Positions 59,620 to 64,000 of a stretch of DNA of 64,000 nt are shown piece after piece. The notes below the pieces were generated by a model that worked only from the letters and a program-made list of their open reading frames with translations, searched no databases and had not been told where the DNA came from. Every line of letters begins with the position of its first letter. Within the stretch, counting starts at the first letter, position 1. Both the position numbers and the translations under genes were made by a program. Source of the stretch: JBHYDC01 sp051861205 (GTDB lineage: Bacteria > Pseudomonadota > Alphaproteobacteria > Rhizobiales > Pleomorphomonadaceae); contig JBHYDC010000011.1 in the NCBI GenBank assembly GCA_051861205.1, forward strand, positions 1 to 64,000, read 5' to 3'.

Positions 59620-60972
59620 ATGTTCAACAAGATCCTCATCGCGAACCGGGGCGAAATCGCGCTTCGGGTTCTGCGCGCCTGCAAGGAACTCGGCATCGAG
59701 ACCGTGGCGGTGCATTCCACCGCCGATGCCAATGCGATGCACGTGCGCCTCGCCGACGAATCGGTGTGCATCGGCCCGCCCGCCGCGCGCGACAGCTATC
59801 TCAACATCCCCCAGCTCTTGGCGGCCTGTGAGATTACCGGCGCCGAAGCGGTCCACCCCGGCTACGGCTTCCTGTCGGAGAATGCCCGCTTCGCGGAAAT
59901 TTTGACCGCGCACGGCATCACCTTCATCGGCCCGAGTGCCGAGCACATCCGGATCATGGGCGACAAGATCGAGGCAAAGGCAACGGCCCGCCGCCTCGGT
60001 ATTCCGGTCGTGCCCGGCTCTGACGGCGCGGTGACCACCGACGAGGACGCGCACCGCATCGCGGCCGATATCGGCTACCCCGTGCTCGTGAAAGCGGCCG
60101 CCGGTGGTGGCGGACGCGGCATGCGCGTCGCGCTCAACGAGAGCGAGATGTCGGGCGCCCTTTCGGCGGCGCGATCGGAAGCTAAGAACGCTTTCGGCGA
60201 CGACTCAGTCTACATCGAGAAATACCTCCTGAAGCCCCGGCACATCGAAGTGCAGGTGCTGGGCGACGGCCAGGGCAATGCCATTCATCTGGGCGAGCGC
60301 GACTGTTCGCTCCAGCGCCGCCATCAGAAGGTTTGGGAAGAAGCCCTGTCTCCGGCGCTGAACCAGGAAAGCCGCAATAAGATCGGCGCGATCGTGGCGA
60401 ATGCCATGGCCGAGTTGAACTACTCCGGCGTCGGCACGATCGAGTTCCTTTATGAGGACGGCGAGTTCTATTTCATCGAGATGAACACGCGTCTCCAGGT
60501 CGAGCATCCCGTGACCGAGATGATCACCGGCATCGATCTCGTAAACGAGCAGATCAAGGTAGCCTCCGGCGCGGCGCTTACGATCCGGCAGTCGGACGTG
60601 ACCTTCAACGGCCACGCCATCGAATGCCGCATCAACGCGGAAAATCCGGCCACCTTCGCCCCCTCGCCGGGCACGATCAGCTATTGGCACCCGCCGGGCG
60701 GACTTGGCGTGCGCGTCGATTCGGGTGTCTACCAGGGTTATAAGATCCCGCCGAACTACGACAGCCTGATCGGCAAGCTCATCGTGCACGGCCGCACGCG
60801 CGTGGAATGCATGATGCGCCTGCGCCGCTGTCTCGATGAATTCGTGGTGGACGGCATCGATTCGACGATCCCGCTGTTTAAGCATCTTGTAGAAAATCAG
60901 GACATCGCCAACGGCATGTATGACATCCACTGGCTGGAAAAGTGGCTCGCGACGAGCCCGTTCGAGGCTTGA
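59620..60972 (+). CDS. accC: Acetyl-CoA carboxylase biotin carboxylase subunit
   Basis: ATP-dependent carboxylation of biotin on AccB. The 450-residue enzyme opens FNKILIANRGEIALRVLRACKELG, has the Gly-rich ATP loop KAAAGGGGRGMRVAL, the metal and catalytic segments FIEMNTRLQVEHPVTEMITGIDLV, and GHAIECRINAENP. ATG at 59620, after AGAGG, gives the family's canonical N-terminus; an in-frame GTG at 59608 overlaps the end of accB. Confidence 0.97.
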   Translation: MFNKILIANRGEIALRVLRACKELGIETVAVHSTADANAMHVRLADESVCIGPPAARDSYLNIPQLLAACEITGAEAVHPGYGFLSENARFAEILTAHGITFIGPSAEHIRIMGDKIEAKATARRLGIPVVPGSDGAVTTDEDAHRIAADIGYPVLVKAAAGGGGRGMRVALNESEMSGALSAARSEAKNAFGDDSVYIEKYLLKPRHIEVQVLGDGQGNAIHLGERDCSLQRRHQKVWEEALSPALNQESRNKIGAIVANAMAELNYSGVGTIEFLYEDGEFYFIEMNTRLQVEHPVTEMITGIDLVNEQIKVASGAALTIRQSDVTFNGHAIECRINAENPATFAPSPGTISYWHPPGGLGVRVDSGVYQGYKIPPNYDSLIGKLIVHGRTRVECMMRLRRCLDEFVVDGIDSTIPLFKHLVENQDIANGMYDIHWLEKWLATSPFEA

Positions 60973-61087
60973 GGCTTTGGGTGCGTGAAGGCGAAACAAT
61001 GGAGTGCGGCGGATATAGGCTCCGCCCCACCTCGCCGAGCGACAGACACTTTCCTATTTCCGTCGGTCGCAACGGGATTTGGATGCC

Positions 61088-61765
61088 ATGACCGGCCGTG
61101 ACGACCTTGCCTTCGCGATCACGCCAGACGTTATCCTCAAAGCCTACGCCGTCGGCATGTTCCCGATGGCGGAAAGCGCCGAGGATCCAACGCTGTTTTG
61201 GGTGGAGCCCGAATGGCGCGGGGTGCTTCCGCTCGGCGACTTCCACATCCCCAAGCGGCTCGCGCGCACGGTGCGCCAAGACGTGTTCGACGTTCGCGTC
61301 GATACCGACTTTCCCGGCGTGATCGAAGGCTGCGCCCGCCCCGCCCCCGGCCGCCGCAAAACCTGGATCAACGCCCGCATTCGCCGCCTTTACGGCGAGC
61401 TTTTCCGCCGCGGCCATTGCCACACCGTGGAGTGCTGGCACGAGAACAAGCTGGTCGGCGGGCTCTATGGCGTCTCGATCGGCGGGGCCTTCTTTGGCGA
61501 GAGCATGTTTTCCTTCCAAACCAACGCTTCGAAAGTGGCCCTTGTCCACCTCATCGCGCGGCTGAAGGCTGGGAGCTACCGGCTGCTCGACACCCAATTC
61601 GTAACGGAACACCTCACCCGATTCGGGGCCGAGGAAATTCCAAAAGAGGTCTACGGTCACCTCCTAGAAGCCGCCATCGTGGAGCGCGGCGACTTCCACG
61701 CGTTGCCCAAATCCGTGAGCGGCACTCTGGCCCTCAAATGGGCAACGGGAGATGGGGAAACCTAA
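61088..61765 (+). CDS. aat: Leucyl/phenylalanyl-tRNA-protein transferase
   Basis: Adds Leu or Phe to proteins with N-terminal Arg or Lys, marking them for ClpS/ClpAP (N-degron pathway). The 225-residue protein shows AYAVGMFPMAESAEDPTLFWVEPEWRGVLPL, WINARIRRLYGELFRRGHCHTVECW, LVGGLYGVSIGGAFFGESMFS and LLDTQFVTEHLTRFGAEEI, all conserved in Aat. ATG 61088 chosen; TTG 61079 would add three residues. Confidence 0.95.
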   Translation: MTGRDDLAFAITPDVILKAYAVGMFPMAESAEDPTLFWVEPEWRGVLPLGDFHIPKRLARTVRQDVFDVRVDTDFPGVIEGCARPAPGRRKTWINARIRRLYGELFRRGHCHTVECWHENKLVGGLYGVSIGGAFFGESMFSFQTNASKVALVHLIARLKAGSYRLLDTQFVTEHLTRFGAEEIPKEVYGHLLEAAIVERGDFHALPKSVSGTLALKWATGDGET

Positions 61766-61780
61766 CGGCGGGCCCGCCCG

Positions 61781-62383
61781 TCAGTCCAGAATTTCGCCCT
61801 CGGCGCCGGGCACTTCCTCGGTCGGGGCGTTCGGGTTGGAACTGTCGATCGAAAGCGGAATGGCGGGCTTGCGGCGCGGGATCGGAATGCCGTCGATCAT
61901 TTCCACGCCCAGCACGCCGCCCTCGGCGCCCGGCTCGGTTTCCTGATTGGCCTTCGCCTCGCGGGCTTCGCCGTTCCGCTCATTGGGCGGCGGCACGTCG
62001 CTTTCCATACGGCAATCGTTCAGCCACACGTCGAACACAGGATGTTCCACGGCATTGAGGCCGGGGCTGGCGGCAAACATCCACCCGGTGAAGATGCGCT
62101 GGATCTTGTTGTCGAGCGTGATTTCATCGACCTGCACGAAGGCGTCAGTCTGGGCAGCCTCGGTCGGCGGACGGTTATAGCAGACCTTGGGCGTAACCCT
62201 CAGAGCGCCGAACTGAACGGTTTCTTCGATATAGACGTCGAAGGTGATGATGCGGCCGGTGATCTTATCGAGCCCAGAGAACACAGCGACCTGATTCGCC
62301 ACCTTCTGGGCCGACGAGGGCACCGACGACGATGCAATCACCAGTCCGGCAACGGCGAGCATTTTAAGGCGGCTGGCAATCAT
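61781..62383 (-). CDS. DUF2155 family exported protein
   Basis: A 200-residue protein with a signal peptide (LKMLAVAGLVIASSSVPSSAQ) and the DUF2155 domain (AVFSGLDKITGRIITFDVYIEETVQFGALRVTPKVCYNRPPTEAAQTDAFVQVDE, then IFTGWMFAASPGLNAVEHPVFDVWLNDC) with two conserved Cys. A Pro-rich acidic tail follows. Function unknown. It adjoins aat and the NDUFA12 gene, as in most Rhizobiales. Confidence 0.88.
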   Translation of the reverse strand: MIASRLKMLAVAGLVIASSSVPSSAQKVANQVAVFSGLDKITGRIITFDVYIEETVQFGALRVTPKVCYNRPPTEAAQTDAFVQVDEITLDNKIQRIFTGWMFAASPGLNAVEHPVFDVWLNDCRMESDVPPPNERNGEAREAKANQETEPGAEGGVLGVEMIDGIPIPRRKPAIPLSIDSSNPNAPTEEVPGAEGEILD

Positions 62384-62510
62384 CTGGCGTCGGTCATCCA
62401 AGGGGTATCGGCGCGTGGTTAGCACTCGCAAGCCGCGCTGGGAAGCGACCAAACCCCGAGATTGCGGCGCGTTCACGGCCGTATCGCCCTCCAGGCCCAC
62501 GCGGCAAGCG

Positions 62511-63455
62511 TCACGGCAGGTTTCGGAAAGCATTCAGGATCAGCGCAAAGAAGCCATCGGCATCCACATGCGTAATCCATGTGGCGTTCTTCTTGCGGGC
62601 GGTCACAGACCAGCGATCAACCACAGTCTGGCCGAACCCAAGACCGGGAGCCGTTTCGATTTCGACGTTGACGAACTTGCCATTGAAAAGCTCCGGCGCC
62701 AGCAGGTAGGCGATGGTGGTGGGGTCGTGCAGCGGCCCGCCATCGGTGCCGTATTTGGCTTCGTCATAGCGCTCGTAGAACGACAAGAGCCCGGCGAAGG
62801 CCTCGCCGACGCGGGAGTTGAGGCCCTTCATCTCGGCAAGCCAGGACTTCTTGATCAGCGCCTGATGCGTGACATCGAGCGACATCACGACAATCTCCGC
62901 ACCGGACGCGAACACGCGCGCGGCCGCATGAGGATCGACGTAGATGTTGAACTCGGCCGTGGGCGTAACGTTGCCGCCTTCGATCTGCGCGCCGCCCATC
63001 AGGACGATTTTGTCGAGCCGGGCCGCGATGCGCGGTTCCTTGGCAAGCGCCAGCGCGATGTTGGTGAGCGGCCCGAGCGGGCACAAGGTGACCGACTTCT
63101 CCGGCCGGCTCATGATCGTGTCGACGATCCAATCCGGCGCGAATTCAGGCCGCAGCGGCGTTTTGGGTTCCGGGAAGGTCCAGCCGTTGAGGCCGGTCTC
63201 GCCGTGCACATATTCGGCCGTTTCGAGCGCCACGACGAGCGGCGCATCCGCGCCCGCGAACACCGGAATATCCGTCCGACCGGCCAATTCGAGAAGCTTC
63301 AAGGAGTTTGTCGCCGTCAGCGCCAACCCCACGTTGCCCGCCGCCGCAGTCAGACCCAGCACTTCGATCGCATCCGGCCGACCGAGCGCCAGCATGATCG
63401 CAACGGCGTCGTCCTGGCCAGGATCGGTATCGATGATGATGGAACGGGGAGCCAT
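62511..63455 (-). CDS. Nucleoside hydrolase (IunH/RihA family)
   Basis: A 314-residue N-ribohydrolase that releases the base from ribonucleosides. The Ca-binding N-terminal motif is IIIDTDPGQDDAVAIMLAL (DTDPGxDDA). Other family blocks are VTLCPLGPLTNIALAL, IVLMGGAQIEGGNVTPTAEFNIYVDPHAA, and the C-terminal GGPLHDPTTIAYLLAP with the catalytic-site His-Asp. Base preference cannot be told. It sits between the DUF2155 and NDUFA12 genes, which usually adjoin. Confidence 0.93.
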   Translation of the reverse strand: MAPRSIIIDTDPGQDDAVAIMLALGRPDAIEVLGLTAAAGNVGLALTATNSLKLLELAGRTDIPVFAGADAPLVVALETAEYVHGETGLNGWTFPEPKTPLRPEFAPDWIVDTIMSRPEKSVTLCPLGPLTNIALALAKEPRIAARLDKIVLMGGAQIEGGNVTPTAEFNIYVDPHAAARVFASGAEIVVMSLDVTHQALIKKSWLAEMKGLNSRVGEAFAGLLSFYERYDEAKYGTDGGPLHDPTTIAYLLAPELFNGKFVNVEIETAPGLGFGQTVVDRWSVTARKKNATWITHVDADGFFALILNAFRNLP

Positions 63456-63549
63456 GGGCGACCTTCAAAAGCGGGGAGTGAAACGAAATCGGGACGAACC
63501 GTTCAAAGTCCGCCCCGTTTGACGATCAAGCGACAAAGAGTGTCGGCAA

Positions 63550-63936
63550 TCAGGAACCCGGCGTCCAGGCGTCATAATCGCCGGTCACACGCGGCCGCGT
63601 TTCGCCCGAAAGGATAGAGCCCGGCGGGCGGTAAGCTGCAGGCGAGCCTGTGGGATTGGGCCGGTGCGGCTTTTGCCACTCGCGCGGGCTATAGGTTTCG
63701 GCGGTGGGCGGTGTGTTGACCCGGTGGTGCATCCAGCCGTGCCAGCCGGGCGGAATGGCTGAGGGCTCGGCCACGCCGTTATAGATGACCCAGCGGCGCT
63801 TTCCGCCCCGTTCCTGATAGTAGACGTTGCCGGCATCATCCGCCCCGACGCGCAGACCGCGCCTCCAGGTGAAGAAGCGCGTGCCCATCGTCTGGCCGTT
63901 CCACCAAGTGAAAATCTGAAGAAGAAAACTCTTCAT
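63550..63936 (-). CDS. NDUFA12-like complex I accessory subunit (17.2 kDa homologue)
   Basis: A 128-residue homologue of the mitochondrial NADH:ubiquinone oxidoreductase subunit NDUFA12, a supernumerary subunit also found in alphaproteobacterial complex I. Motifs: TWWNGQTMGTRFFTWRRGLRVGADDAGNVYYQER, then RRWVIYNGVAEPSAIPPGWHGWMHHRVNTPP and a Pro-rich C-terminus. ATG 63936 chosen because it matches the homologue's start. Its promoter lies at the window edge. Confidence 0.93.
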   Translation of the reverse strand: MKSFLLQIFTWWNGQTMGTRFFTWRRGLRVGADDAGNVYYQERGGKRRWVIYNGVAEPSAIPPGWHGWMHHRVNTPPTAETYSPREWQKPHRPNPTGSPAAYRPPGSILSGETRPRVTGDYDAWTPGS

Positions 63937-64000
63937 GGCCGATCCGCCTTGCCCGCCGAATACGCAAATGCGCAACGGCGGCTGCCCTAGAAACTCGCGC

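Overview
This window is chromosomal DNA from a GC-rich alphaproteobacterium, most likely of the order Hyphomicrobiales (Rhizobiales). The evidence is gene order: ftsB-pdhA-pdhB(lipoyl)-pdhC-lpdA-lipA-coq10 facing cinA-ispDF, then dusB-ntrB-ntrC; recO-era-rnc-lepB-acpS-DUF2062-rsh-rpoZ; crcB-rluC-HAD-ATP12; and aroQ-accB-accC-aat-DUF2155-NDUFA12. Phosphatidylcholine synthase, a lipoylated E1-beta, a fused IspDF and an NDUFA12 homologue all fit that clade. I cannot name the genus. I saw no tRNA, rRNA, CRISPR array, intact insertion sequence or phage.

Layout. 0-4.4 kb: a beta-barrel outer membrane protein, small envelope or hypothetical proteins, a BTLCP-type cysteine protease and pncB. 4.6-12.6 kb: transport and membrane genes (SulP permease, phosphatidylcholine synthase, DUF2182, CoA-ester lyase, LpxL-like acyltransferase, AEC carrier, UbiH-type monooxygenase). 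12.9-14.2 kb: an AT-rich island holding two decayed, truncated genes, a GT4 glycosyltransferase and a sulfotransferase. 14.4-20 kb: ntrC-ntrB-dusB, divergent from ispDF-cinA. 20-30 kb: a TudS/DUF523 gene broken by an in-frame TGA, coq10, lipA, a soluble chemoreceptor-like protein, and the pyruvate dehydrogenase operon with ftsB. 30-39 kb: ntrYX (here separated from ntrBC), hspQ, ialB, an oligopeptide-type binding protein and a degenerate adenylate-forming enzyme. 39-48 kb: the recO-to-rpoZ housekeeping block, a NYN protein and a family-5 uracil-DNA glycosylase. 48-56 kb: dnaE, ATP12, a HAD phosphatase, rluC, crcB and an L,D-transpeptidase.

The most interesting locus is 56.3-57.0 kb. A 49-residue DUF1127 gene is followed by eight tandem RNA hairpins. 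Their stems differ completely in sequence, but every loop carries the same anti-Shine-Dalgarno core, CUCCUCCC (one loop keeps only UCCUCCC). This is the architecture of the 'cuckoo'/CcsR small RNAs described in Rhodobacter sphaeroides, where four copies follow a DUF1127 gene (ccaF1). The copy number is doubled here, the last hairpin looks like the transcription terminator, and a sigma-32-like promoter lies upstream. In the same window the pdhA Shine-Dalgarno sequence is an exact 8-nt complement of the loop core, which fits the reported link between CcsR RNAs and pyruvate dehydrogenase in Rhodobacter.
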